NCBI GenBank assembly: GCA_900543715.1
Contig: UQSX01000090.1
Location: forward strand, 1 to 11,506
Source of the DNA: an uncultured Blautia sp.
GTDB lineage: Bacteria > Bacillota > Clostridia > Lachnospirales > Lachnospiraceae
Direction: 5' to 3'
Length of the DNA stretch: 11,506 nucleotides
Shown here: positions 1 to 7,759 of the stretch, piece after piece
Position numbering within the stretch: position 1 is the first letter of the stretch
Layout of the letters: each line of letters opens with the position of its first letter
The notes under the pieces: model-generated
The model's input: only the letters and a program-made list of their open reading frames with translations
The model's database searches: none
What the model was told of the DNA's origin: nothing
Translations under genes and position numbers: made by a program

Positions 1-10
1 TTCTGCTCCA

Positions 11-39
11 TTGCAGCTGCTGGAGTTTCCATATAAAAT
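11..39 (+). promoter_or_regulatory. Candidate promoter of the XRE-ABC gene block
   Basis: A TTGCAG hexamer at 11-16 is followed after 17 bp by TAAAAT at 34-39, a reasonable sigma-A-type spacing with a weak -35 and a good -10. An 8-bp palindrome GCAGCTGC (13-20) overlaps the -35 and could be an operator, possibly for the regulator just downstream. This is pattern matching only. The window starts just upstream, so other promoters may lie outside it. Confidence 0.4.
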
Positions 40-76
40 ATATTGCAAAAGATAAGAAAATTCGGGGGTATAGCCT

Positions 77-1192
77 ATGAAAGAAATACATCTTGGCCAG
101 GTTCTGATAGAAAACCGCCGTCAAAGAGAAATTACACAGGAAGAGCTGGCCCGGTTTCTGGGTGTTTCAAAAGCCGCCGTCTCCAAATGGGAAACCGAAG
201 CTGCCTATCCCGACATCCAGCTTCTTCCCCGACTGGCCTCTTTTTTTGATATTACCATCGATGAGCTTATGGGATATGAACCTCAGCTTAGCCGGGAAGA
301 AATACGCCAAATCTACTGCCGCCTGGCAGAAGCTTTCACCGTCCTTCCTTTTTCAGAAGTTCTGGAGCAGTGCAGAGAATATATCAGAAGATACAGTTCC
401 TGCTATCCTTTTCTCTTCCAGATCGGTGTTCTCTGGGTCAATCATATAAATCTGACACCTTCCCAGGAGATTAAAAACGCTCTCCTCAGAGAAACCACAG
501 AACTTTTTAAGAATGTGAAAACCCAGGCTGAAGAGCCCGGCCTTATAAGCGGTGCAGTGCAGATGGAAGCTTATTGCCTGCTCCTTTGCCGCCGTCCCAA
601 AGAGGTCCTGGACCTTCTTTCCCCCAATCTGTCAGAAGCAGAAATAACCGGTCCTTTTGAACCTCTTCTGGCTTCTGCATGGCAGATGAGTGGAAATGTA
701 AAAGAAGCCAAACGAGTCTTGCAGATTGGTATTTACAGAGCTCTTCTGTCCCTTGTAAATCAAATGTCATCTTATATCAGCCTGTGTTCAGATAATCCCG
801 AAGCTGTAAAAGAAAGCTGCAGAAGGCTTCAAAATCTCTGTGATTCTTTTCATCTGGATGAACTGCATCCGGGGTTCCTGCTTTCCTGCTATATTACCAT
901 GGCCCAGGGCTTCCTTATTGCAGGTGAAAAAGAAAAGGCAATGGAGACGTTAAATAGGTATATCCATCTGGCTGCAGGGGAAATCTATCCTCTGAAGCTC
1001 CATGGGGACAAATATTTCTATCTGCTGGATGAATGGTTCCGGCAGACCTCGGTTCTGGGCGATTATCTCCCGAGAAATGAAGCTGTCATCCGCAGCAGCA
1101 TCGTTCAGGCTTTGGCAGATAATCCTGCCTTTGCTTCACTTTTAGAGGAGCCATGTTTTTTGGAAATGATCCGGAAGCTAAAGGAAAAATAG
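77..1192 (+). CDS. XRE-family HTH regulator with long helical C-terminal region
   Basis: This is a 371-residue DNA-binding regulator. Residues about 6-60 form a Cro/CI-type helix-turn-helix: the sequence reads TQEELARFLGVSKAAVSKWE, with the recognition helix around residues 29-40 and the usual hydrophobic end ITIDELMGYEP. The remaining 300 residues are helical and rich in Leu, Glu and Cys, in the style of TPR-like sensor domains that bind peptides or other small ligands in many Firmicute XRE regulators, although no clear TPR consensus can be counted by eye. The ATG is preceded by a modest GGGGG element 8 bp upstream. The stop codon overlaps the ribosome binding site of the ABC ATPase, so the two genes are probably co-transcribed and this protein likely controls the transporter. 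The ligand is unknown. HTH assignment is firm; the role of the C-terminal part is inferred. Confidence 0.9.
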   Translation: MKEIHLGQVLIENRRQREITQEELARFLGVSKAAVSKWETEAAYPDIQLLPRLASFFDITIDELMGYEPQLSREEIRQIYCRLAEAFTVLPFSEVLEQCREYIRRYSSCYPFLFQIGVLWVNHINLTPSQEIKNALLRETTELFKNVKTQAEEPGLISGAVQMEAYCLLLCRRPKEVLDLLSPNLSEAEITGPFEPLLASAWQMSGNVKEAKRVLQIGIYRALLSLVNQMSSYISLCSDNPEAVKESCRRLQNLCDSFHLDELHPGFLLSCYITMAQGFLIAGEKEKAMETLNRYIHLAAGEIYPLKLHGDKYFYLLDEWFRQTSVLGDYLPRNEAVIRSSIVQALADNPAFASLLEEPCFLEMIRKLKEK

Positions 1193-1205
1193 GAGGAAAA
1201 TTAAT

Positions 1206-2120
1206 ATGGAAAGGATTCTTTCAGACAATCTTTCAAAAACCTATCCCGGAGGAAAACAGGCCTTGTGTCACATGAATCTTTCCCTTGGGACCGGAGAGGT
1301 CTTTGGATTTTTAGGACCAAACGGAGCTGGAAAAACCACTACTGTAAAACTTCTTACCGGGATTCTTACCCCTACAGAAGGGTCCTGCCTGGTCATGGGA
1401 TATGATCCTTCCAAAGAACCTGAGAAAACTCATTCCCTGACAGGTGTAGTTACGGAGCACGCCCAGATGTACGACCATCTTACGGGCCTGGAAAATCTGC
1501 TGTTTTACGCCTCGGTTTTTAATCTTTCTCCCCAGGAGGGAAAAGACCGGGCCCGGAATCTTCTTGAGCGTCTTGGCCTTTGGGAGGCAGCCAAGCAGCC
1601 TCTGTCCACCTACTCCACTGGTATGCGTCAGAGGCTGTCTTTAGCCAGGGCTCTTATCCATGGTCCACAAGTCCTCTTTCTGGACGAACCAACTTCCGGC
1701 CTTGACCCGGAAAGCGCCCAGAGCGTAAATTCTCTCATCCGGAATCTTGCCCGGGAAGAAGGCACCACAGTTTTTCTCTGTACTCACCAGCTCCGATATG
1801 CCCAGGAGCTCTGTACCAGGTACGGACTTATTGAAGAGGGGAAACTATTGGCCCTGGGTACTCTGGAAGAACTGCAAAAGCAGGTGCGGCAGGGAGCTCT
1901 TCTTCAGATCTCTGCTGCAAATATCCCGGAAACTGCAGCTTTTCGTAAAATCGGAGAGCTGAGATATGAAAAAGAAATTTTATCTAAGGAAGAGGTTCCC
2001 GCTCTCATCCGCCAGGTCGTGGAAGGCGGTGGGGATATTTATTCTGTGGAAACTAAATTTCCCACTTTAGAAGATATCTATTTTTCACTGACTGCCAACA
2101 ACAAGGAGGAACGGAAATGA
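1206..2120 (+). CDS. ABC transporter ATP-binding protein (ABC-2/NatA-like)
   Basis: This is the 304-residue ATPase of an ABC-2 type exporter and presumably energises the permease encoded directly downstream. Walker A is GPNGAGKTT at residues 37-45, the signature is STGMRQ at 137-142, Walker B is VLFLDEP at 156-162 with catalytic E161, the D-loop follows (SGLD), and the switch histidine is H194 in CTHQ. The usual Q-loop glutamine is not obvious: the region reads GVVTEHAQMYD, placing Thr-Glu where many ABC ATPases have Pro-Gln, as also occurs in NatA/CcmA-like relatives. About 90 C-terminal residues after the nucleotide-binding domain form a small extra domain common in this class. The ribosome site AGGAGG (1191-1196) overlaps the stop codon of the regulator, and the stop overlaps the permease start (ATGA). 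The substrate cannot be told from sequence. Confidence 0.93.
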   Translation: MERILSDNLSKTYPGGKQALCHMNLSLGTGEVFGFLGPNGAGKTTTVKLLTGILTPTEGSCLVMGYDPSKEPEKTHSLTGVVTEHAQMYDHLTGLENLLFYASVFNLSPQEGKDRARNLLERLGLWEAAKQPLSTYSTGMRQRLSLARALIHGPQVLFLDEPTSGLDPESAQSVNSLIRNLAREEGTTVFLCTHQLRYAQELCTRYGLIEEGKLLALGTLEELQKQVRQGALLQISAANIPETAAFRKIGELRYEKEILSKEEVPALIRQVVEGGGDIYSVETKFPTLEDIYFSLTANNKEERK

Positions 2121-2902
2121 ACAGAGCTATGCAGGCCATTATAAAAAAGGATTTTCAGAGTATTGCCAGTAACCGCCGTCTTTTTACTTCCCTTCTGGTC
2201 GTGCCTCTGATCCTTACTATATTTCTTCCCAGCGTTTTTGTACTTACCGCTTATTTTGTACCCGATGACCCGGACATTCAGTCGATGCTGAAACTGCTGC
2301 CCGTATCCTCAGGTTCAGACAGCACTTCCCTGCTCCTGATGGACTTGATTTTTAACTATATACTTCCGGTGTTTTTTCTGATCATTCCTATTATGGCCTC
2401 TTCCATCATGGCGGCCAGCTCCTTTGTAGGCGAAAAGGAAAAGCATACTCTGGAAACTCTGCTCTACAGCCCGCTGACCCTCCATCAGATTTTCCGCTCC
2501 AAGGTCCTGGCCTCTTTTCTTCTGAGTATGCTGGTATCCCTTCTTTCCTTTCTTGCCATGACCATCGTGGTAGAAGCGGAAATCCTGTTTCTTTTCGGAA
2601 GCTTTCTTCTGCCAAAGATCAACTGGCTGATCCTCCTGGCTCTCCTCTCTCCTGGAGTCTCTCTCATAGCAGTGACTCTTATCGTAAGGGGTTCCGCCAA
2701 AGCCCGGAGTATGGAAGAGTCTCAGCAGGGAGCGGTTTTCCTGATCATGCCGGTGCTCCTGCTCATAGCAGGACAGTTTACGGGAGTAATGCTTCTCAAC
2801 GCCTGGATTCTTCTGCTTCTGAGCTTTTTATGTATAGGACTGGCCTGGCTGCTTCTTAAAAAAGCCGTGAAAGGCTTTACCTATGAAATGCTTTTGAGAT
2901 AG
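2117..2902 (+). CDS. ABC-2 type permease (NatB-like)
   Basis: This 261-residue integral membrane protein forms the channel half of the exporter. About six hydrophobic segments are visible (roughly 24-48, 75-103, 128-160, 168-190, 205-226, 228-248), with a hydrophilic loop after the first. The motif EKEKHTLETLLYSP at residues 106-119 is the characteristic cytoplasmic coupling loop of NatB/ABC-2 permeases. The gene overlaps the ATPase stop by 4 bp and has AGGAGG seven bases before its ATG, so translation is coupled. NatB-type permeases are often found fused to CPBP proteases. Here the permease is stand-alone and a CPBP domain lies at the end of the same gene block. The exported substrate is unknown; sodium, a peptide or a toxic compound are all possible. 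Confidence 0.9.
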   Translation: MNRAMQAIIKKDFQSIASNRRLFTSLLVVPLILTIFLPSVFVLTAYFVPDDPDIQSMLKLLPVSSGSDSTSLLLMDLIFNYILPVFFLIIPIMASSIMAASSFVGEKEKHTLETLLYSPLTLHQIFRSKVLASFLLSMLVSLLSFLAMTIVVEAEILFLFGSFLLPKINWLILLALLSPGVSLIAVTLIVRGSAKARSMEESQQGAVFLIMPVLLLIAGQFTGVMLLNAWILLLLSFLCIGLAWLLLKKAVKGFTYEMLLR

Positions 2903-2931
2903 TTTTCTTTTGTCTCTTGCTGTGATACAAT
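2903..2931 (+). promoter_or_regulatory. Candidate extended -10 promoter before the two-component genes
   Basis: In the 74-bp gap between permease and response regulator, TG-A-TACAAT (2923-2931) makes an extended -10 element. The -35 match (TTTTCT, 2903-2908) is poor. It would let the two-component genes be transcribed separately from the transporter genes. GAGGGA at 2965-2970 is the ribosome site for the next gene. Confidence 0.4.
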
Positions 2932-2976
2932 GATGAACACAAAGTTAACCGACAAGTACAGTATGAGGGAAAGAAA

Positions 2977-3693
2977 ATGAAAATAGCGGTATGCGATGAT
3001 GACCTTATTTTTCAAAGACAAATAAAAGAAGAGCTGGACAGGTACTACCGCAGCCTTGATGTTCTAATAGAAGTTTTTTCTTCAGGTGAAGCCTTACTGA
3101 AAGCTGTCTGTGCAGATCCTTATGGTTTTTTCTGTGTCTTTATGGATATTGAAATGCCTGGAATAGACGGTATGGAAACCACCAGAAGGCTCCGGCTGCT
3201 GAACCGGAACCTTCCGGTGATTTTTCTCACCAGCCACCGGGACCTGGCGATAGATGGCTATGAACTGAATGCCTTCCGTTTCCTTGCAAAGCCTGTGGAA
3301 CAGGACCGTCTCTATCGGGCCCTGACTGATCTGGAGGCAGAAACTCAGGACCAAAAGCGAATCCTGGTTACAAAAGACGGCAGAGAATTATTTCTGCCTA
3401 TAGGGGATATTCTCTATATAAAAAGTGAAAATATTTATCTTTCTTTTGTCACGGCAAATGAATCCCACTTAATCCGCAAAAAGCTGAAAGAGATTCTCCC
3501 TCTCCTCCCTTCTTCCATGTTCTGTCAGATCCACCGCAGTTATGTGGTGAATCTTCAAAAAATAATTTCTTACACAGGCAAGGCCGTAACTATGGAAGAT
3601 CAGGCAGTCCTTCCTGTCAGCCGCAACCGCAGAGAAGCCTTAAAAGAGGCTATTATCCACAGTATGGCCGGAAGAGCCGCCTGGAAAAACTAG
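2977..3693 (+). CDS. LytTR-family response regulator
   Basis: This 238-residue transcription factor is the output half of a two-component system. The receiver domain spans about residues 1-120, with acidic pocket D7-D8, phospho-acceptor D57 in MDIEMPGIDG, switch T85 and conserved K105 (AKP). A LytTR DNA-binding domain follows at about 127-228, recognised by the typical IGDILYIKSEN and IHRSYVVN stretches. Family members include AgrA, VirR and NatR, which bind pairs of short direct repeats about 21 bp apart. The stop codon TAG overlaps the AGGAGG of the kinase gene, so the two are translationally coupled and are almost certainly partners. A plausible target is the repeat pair at 5045-5077. Other targets may be the transporter genes. 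Confidence 0.94.
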   Translation: MKIAVCDDDLIFQRQIKEELDRYYRSLDVLIEVFSSGEALLKAVCADPYGFFCVFMDIEMPGIDGMETTRRLRLLNRNLPVIFLTSHRDLAIDGYELNAFRFLAKPVEQDRLYRALTDLEAETQDQKRILVTKDGRELFLPIGDILYIKSENIYLSFVTANESHLIRKKLKEILPLLPSSMFCQIHRSYVVNLQKIISYTGKAVTMEDQAVLPVSRNRREALKEAIIHSMAGRAAWKN

Positions 3694-3701
3694 GAGGGAT
3701 T

Positions 3702-6134
3702 ATGATTATATTGAAAATTTTCAGCAGTGCTCTGGGGCTTATACAGCTTTGTTTAATTCTCTGCCTCTTTGCCCGATACATTTATCTGGAAAAAGGGTTT
3801 TCTTCCTCAAAAAAGCGGCAGTTTTTCTGGGGTATCACAATTTTCGTATCCTTTTTCTATGGAATATTGGAAAAAGTCTTCGGTATTACGGACGGCTTTC
3901 TCTTGCTGACTGTAATTTTCCTGTTCTTTGTCTATATATTCCTTACCAGGGAAACCAGACGCATCCGGGGCATCTTTCTGTTATTTCCCATACTTGGATT
4001 TGTTTTTTCCATATTTTTATTTCTTGTTCTTATTCCGCTCCTTACAGGACACTATGACCTGGAGACAACCTCTGAATGGTATCCACTGGAAGATATTCTT
4101 GTGTGGGTCCTGCTGCTTGTTTTCTACTTTGCAGGCAAAAAGTGGCGAAAACAATTGGAAGAAAACGGAGGCAGCCGTACCTTAAGTCCATGGGAAAAGC
4201 GGCTCCTGAATTGCTCCGGTCTTTTTCTTCTGGTCCTGGTCATTATGCTGCTTTCCTTCCGTGATATTTTTACAGTTCAGGAAGAGGGATTGACCTTTCT
4301 TCTGGCAGGAGGAATCAGCACTCTTCTCCTGGATCTCTCCATCTTATTTCTGGTCCTCCAGGGAAACCAGAAAAGATACTATGAGCAAAAAGCTCTGGAA
4401 AATGAGTACTATCTTCAGGCAGAGCTTCGCTATTTCCAGGCCCGCCAGCAGGAACAGGATATGGCACGCCGTATCCGTCATGACATGAAAAATCACCTGT
4501 TTTGTATCCAGGACCTTCTTTCCAGAGGAGAAAAAGAAGAATTGGAAGCTTACCTTGAAAAGCTGAACGCCGGTTTGTCCAAAAAGGCCGGAGAGATATC
4601 TCTTGGGAATCCTCTGGCAGATGCCATCTGCTGGGAAAAAGCCCGCATTGCCGCTGAAAAAGGATTTTCCATTACAGCCGACGGAAAGATTTCTCCAAAG
4701 GCTGTCCTTCAGCCCATAGATATCTGCACAATTTTTGCCAATGCCCTGGACAATGCTCTGGAATCTCTGGAAGAGACCGGACTTTCTGCTCCCTGGATTC
4801 ATATTGGGATCCAAAACCAGGGCAGTCTTCTCTGCCTGGTTTTTGAAAATCCTGTACCGGAAGAGTTTGCTCTTCCAAAAGAAGGCAAAACTTCTAAAAA
4901 TCCCCAGTATCATCAGGGAATTGGCCTTTCCAATATCCGACAGACGGCAGAAAAGTATCAGGGCGGCATTCATACAGAGATTTTATCCCAGGCAGAAGAA
5001 AAAACCTTTCGTCTGGAGGTCCTTTTAAATACAGCCTCTTGTCATTCACAACAAAATTCTGGCAGTTCACAACAAAAAAATACTGAGGACAAAATTTTTC
5101 CTTTATCCTTATCTCAAAAGAATGAAGGGAGTATGTTTATGAATGAAAATTTAGATCTGAAAAATTCAGACGAAAAAATCCAGAGAAAGATGGTTAAAAA
5201 AGAAACTGGAAAAGTGGCCCGGCGGATATTATTTTATAATCTGATCCTTATAGGAGTAGTCTTACTCTTTACAATTTTTCAGAGTGTGGGATTTCTCCTT
5301 CAGTTTCCTGATCTGGAGCCTACCGCCCAGGCCGAAGCCTCCTTTATGGAACGTATCGGCTCCTCCGGCGTCTCCAGTATTGCAGGGGTCCTGGTAGGTG
5401 TAGTCCTCTACTTCCTATGGGAAAGAAAAGCCGGTACTCACCGGGAAATTTTCCGTTCCAAAAAGAAAATAAGGCCGCTGGTTTTCCTGGGGCTTCTCTC
5501 TGTATTTATGATGGTGCAGCTTCTTTCTTCCATTGCCTCCGTAGGAATGGAGGAGCTCTTCCATCTGTTTGGCTATTCCATGGCAGAGTCTGCGGCGGCA
5601 GCTACAGGAACTTCATCCACTCTGTCTATGTTTTTATATGTAGGAATTGCCGGACCCGTGGCAGAAGAACTTATATACCGGGGCTTTGTTATGCGGAGGC
5701 TGGAAAAGTACGGCTCCTTCTTTGCCATACTTTTCTCATCCCTGCTCTTCGGCATCATGCATGGAAACCTGGCTCAGATATTTTTTGCTGCTGCAGCAGG
5801 ATTGATTTTCGGCTATCTGGCTATGGAATATTCCATCGTCTGGTCGATTCTCTTACATATCCTGAACAACCTGGTATTTTCCGACTTGCTTAGCCGGTTC
5901 ACCGAAGGCCTGCCGGAAGCGGCGGCCAATCTCATAAGCTACGGCACAATGGGAGTCTTCACGGTGATCGCCTGCATATTCCTTTATAAAAAGAAAGATT
6001 CTATCCGGGCATGGCTGAAAGCAAATCCCATTCCAAAGAAGTACTGCATCTGGGCTTTTACCGGATTCTGGTTTCTGCTTTTTACCGTACTGGAATTTAT
6101 CGCTGCTTTTGCAGCCCTGACACCTGTGAAATAA
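3702..6134 (+). CDS. GHKL sensor kinase fused in frame to CPBP intramembrane protease
   Basis: One continuous 810-residue ORF carries two proteins' worth of domains. Residues 1-220 hold about six membrane segments (AgrC-like sensor). A helical linker leads to the phospho-acceptor motif RIRHDMKNH with H260, then a GHKL ATPase with N-box NALDNALE (347-354) and G-box GIGLSN (406-411). The kinase appears complete by about residue 445. Residues 446-479 are a low-complexity Gln/Ser/Asn/Lys stretch. From M480 onward comes a CPBP (CAAX/Abi) membrane protease with EELIYRG (655-661), H687 in FGIMHGN and the HILNN motif (H719, N722-N723), all catalytic or metal-site elements intact. An internal Shine-Dalgarno and ATG at 5139 could make the protease separately. 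So this may be a true fusion, or two genes whose separating stop codon was lost. The domain calls are firm; the fusion's function is unknown. Confidence 0.88.
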   Translation: MIILKIFSSALGLIQLCLILCLFARYIYLEKGFSSSKKRQFFWGITIFVSFFYGILEKVFGITDGFLLLTVIFLFFVYIFLTRETRRIRGIFLLFPILGFVFSIFLFLVLIPLLTGHYDLETTSEWYPLEDILVWVLLLVFYFAGKKWRKQLEENGGSRTLSPWEKRLLNCSGLFLLVLVIMLLSFRDIFTVQEEGLTFLLAGGISTLLLDLSILFLVLQGNQKRYYEQKALENEYYLQAELRYFQARQQEQDMARRIRHDMKNHLFCIQDLLSRGEKEELEAYLEKLNAGLSKKAGEISLGNPLADAICWEKARIAAEKGFSITADGKISPKAVLQPIDICTIFANALDNALESLEETGLSAPWIHIGIQNQGSLLCLVFENPVPEEFALPKEGKTSKNPQYHQGIGLSNIRQTAEKYQGGIHTEILSQAEEKTFRLEVLLNTASCHSQQNSGSSQQKNTEDKIFPLSLSQKNEGSMFMNENLDLKNSDEKIQRKMVKKETGKVARRILFYNLILIGVVLLFTIFQSVGFLLQFPDLEPTAQAEASFMERIGSSGVSSIAGVLVGVVLYFLWERKAGTHREIFRSKKKIRPLVFLGLLSVFMMVQLLSSIASVGMEELFHLFGYSMAESAAAATGTSSTLSMFLYVGIAGPVAEELIYRGFVMRRLEKYGSFFAILFSSLLFGIMHGNLAQIFFAAAAGLIFGYLAMEYSIVWSILLHILNNLVFSDLLSRFTEGLPEAAANLISYGTMGVFTVIACIFLYKKKDSIRAWLKANPIPKKYCIWAFTGFWFLLFTVLEFIAAFAALTPVK
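5045..5077 (+). repeat. 12-bp direct repeat pair with 21-bp period (possible LytTR operator)
   Basis: TTCACAACAAAA occurs at 5045-5056 and again, exactly, at 5066-5077, a start-to-start distance of 21 bp or two helical turns. LytTR regulators such as AgrA and VirR bind direct repeats with this spacing, and the second copy is preceded by CAG, giving CAGTTCAC, close to the VirR-box core. The pair sits 62 bp before the internal ATG of the protease domain and encodes the low-complexity linker. Binding by the response regulator encoded upstream is an inference. Confidence 0.55.
5125..5141 (+). promoter_or_regulatory. Internal ribosome binding site and start for the protease domain
   Basis: AAGGGAG at 5125-5131 lies seven bases before an in-frame ATG at 5139-5141 (residue M480 of the fused ORF). 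A second in-frame ATG at 5133 is too close to the site. Initiation at 5139 would give a 331-residue CPBP protease, a normal length for a free-standing family member. A weak -10-like TATCCT (5104-5109) lies between the repeat pair and this site. Confidence 0.55.
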
Positions 6135-6142
6135 ATCTTTTT

Positions 6143-6781
6143 TCACTGTACTGATTTTAAAACTGGCTGCCGGATGACGGTTTTCAGGTTCTCAGGCTTA
6201 CACCTGCGCACGTCGCTGAGATAAATCTCATGGTGAAATCTCCCCTGGAAAAAGTCCGGCTCATATCCTTGTTCCCGGGCATGGTCCTTCATTTTTTCAA
6301 GGGTCTCGGGTTCATTGTCATAGGGGCCTATGTGCATACACTGAACACATAGCCCCTCATCATAGGTAAAGAATTCTACCTTTGAAAAATCCTGTTTCTT
6401 CTTTTCTTCGGCTTCTTTTACTGCCCATTGAAATTCCTCTTCTGTAACAAATTCTGGCAGCCGGATCAGAGAAATCCATTGAAAATCTTCCTTTCTTGTA
6501 TAATCGATTCCCTCTTTGCCTTCCTGCCACCAGAAGCCTTCCAGGGGTGGAACCACATAATCAAAATAACCGGCCATCTTATGGCTGCCCATTTTGCTCA
6601 TCTTAATGGTATAGGCCACTCCATAGAGAAATCCAATGGATTCTTTATAGGCACCGCCCTCTTCATTAGGATTTCCCTGGCCGCGGACCGCCAGAAAATT
6701 CATAGGTGGAATCTCTATGATCTGAGGTTTCTTCGGGGGCAGATAAAATTCTTTGTATTCCTTTTTGTAATCAAATGCCAT
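6143..6781 (-). CDS. GyrI-like small-molecule-binding protein
   Basis: This is a 212-residue soluble protein with a GyrI-like domain across almost its whole length. Visible family landmarks are the VRGQGNPN stretch (32-39), the YFDYVVPPLEGFWW region (72-85), HIGPYDNEP (150-158) and HHEIYLSDVRR (183-193). Proteins of this fold bind hydrophobic drugs in a cleft. Some stand-alone members have been reported to hydrolyse cyclopropanoid DNA-alkylating compounds, so a detoxification or sensing role is reasonable but unproven here. It is the second gene of an operon: its ATG follows the upstream regulator's stop by 11 bp, and the ribosome site is part of a TAGGAGG that includes that stop. It ends 8 bp from the convergent kinase-protease ORF. 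Confidence 0.88.
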   Translation of the reverse strand: MAFDYKKEYKEFYLPPKKPQIIEIPPMNFLAVRGQGNPNEEGGAYKESIGFLYGVAYTIKMSKMGSHKMAGYFDYVVPPLEGFWWQEGKEGIDYTRKEDFQWISLIRLPEFVTEEEFQWAVKEAEEKKKQDFSKVEFFTYDEGLCVQCMHIGPYDNEPETLEKMKDHAREQGYEPDFFQGRFHHEIYLSDVRRCKPENLKTVIRQPVLKSVQ

Positions 6782-6792
6782 TGCTTTTCCTC

Positions 6793-7713
6793 CTACATGG
6801 TATCGAATCCAGTTCCATATTTCTTCAGCATACCTTTCAAAGAATCCAGGATTTCCCTGCGGATTTCCTCAGGCTCCAGCAAAACCACCTGCTCCCGGAA
6901 AGTGAGGAGCCAGGTAACAAGATTTTCTTTATCTGTATAATCTGCCCGAAACAGCAGTCTTCCGTCTGGCTGCTCCGCGAAACACCCTGGGCCAAACTCT
7001 TCCACCAGCCGCCATTTGCAGGAAGGTTCAAAGAGAGCCTTTACCTGGATGCCCCCTGGAAATATTCTTTCATTGCGAAGGTCTGGCAGAGGTGCAGAAC
7101 GTTTCTGGAATTCTTCTTTTATCTCCAGGTTTTCCATACGATTCAGTTTAAACAGCCGGTAATCTTTCCGGTCTTGACAATATCCCCACACATACCAGCT
7201 TGCCCATTGGAAGATCAGGTAATAGGGCTCTATACATCTTCTGGTCTCTCCTTTTGGAGCAAAGTAACGGAAACACAGCAGCCGGCAGTGGTCCATGGCT
7301 TTTCGTATCTCTGCGATTTTAGGAGCCAGCGAATCCTTGTACCAGGAGGATAGGTCGATCAGGATGTTCTGCCCTCCTGGCATAAGGGCAGAAGAGCCTG
7401 CCGACAGTTTTTCCATGAGCTGGGCAAAATGTTTTGTTCCGCTGACGCTGTCCAGGCTCCGCAGTCCTGCCAGGATTTCCTGCATATCCGAAGAGGTCAG
7501 GAGGGTATTGTCTAATTTATAGCCTTCCATTATGGAAATCCCGCCCTTTGGCCCCTGGACAGTCTGAACAGGTATGCCTGCCCTGCACAAATCCTCTATA
7601 TCTCGATTTATCGTCCGTCTGGATACCTCAAACTTTTCCGCCAGATATGGAGCCGTAACCTTTTCCTGCTGGAGCAGGATTGACAGAATCCCGATCATAC
7701 GGTCAATTTTCAT
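6793..7713 (-). CDS. YafY-type HTH/WYL transcriptional regulator
   Basis: This 306-residue DNA-binding regulator has an N-terminal HTH_11-type winged helix at residues 1-60, with recognition helix VSRRTINRDIEDL (30-42) and the GPKGGI wing. A WYL sensor domain lies at about 138-215, where the name motif reads WYV (173-175) after IEPYYLIFQWASWYVWGYC. A C-terminal WCX-like extension completes the usual length for the YafY/YobV group. Many members control an adjacent small-molecule-response gene, and here the partner is the GyrI-like protein translated from the same message. The start is supported by AGAGGTGAG just upstream. A perfect palindrome close to the promoter suggests autoregulation. The ligand is unknown. 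Confidence 0.92.
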   Translation of the reverse strand: MKIDRMIGILSILLQQEKVTAPYLAEKFEVSRRTINRDIEDLCRAGIPVQTVQGPKGGISIMEGYKLDNTLLTSSDMQEILAGLRSLDSVSGTKHFAQLMEKLSAGSSALMPGGQNILIDLSSWYKDSLAPKIAEIRKAMDHCRLLCFRYFAPKGETRRCIEPYYLIFQWASWYVWGYCQDRKDYRLFKLNRMENLEIKEEFQKRSAPLPDLRNERIFPGGIQVKALFEPSCKWRLVEEFGPGCFAEQPDGRLLFRADYTDKENLVTWLLTFREQVVLLEPEEIRREILDSLKGMLKKYGTGFDTM

Positions 7714-7759
7714 GCTCTCACCTCTTTTCCCAAATCCTGATTCTCTGCTGTTTTCCTAA

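Noticed and set aside
2941..2949. AAAGTTAAC upstream of the response regulator as a LytTR box
   Set aside because: It resembles one half-site, but no second copy is present 21 bp to either side.
4344..4973. 209-codon minus-strand ORF within the kinase
   Set aside because: It lies opposite the conserved H-box, N-box and G-box of the kinase, has an unlikely composition and no ribosome site.
5417..5893. 158-codon plus-strand ORF overlapping the protease domain
   Set aside because: Out of frame with the CPBP motifs; Cys/Arg/His-rich composition typical of shadow frames.
6126..6146. GTGAAA-N9-TTTCAC hairpin spanning the convergent stop codons as a bidirectional terminator
   Set aside because: The stem is only 6 bp and AT-rich, without a proper T-run following it on either strand; too weak to call.
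6428..7353. Two plus-strand ORFs opposite the GyrI and YafY genes
   Set aside because: No recognisable domains; the minus-strand genes have clear family motifs and ribosome sites.
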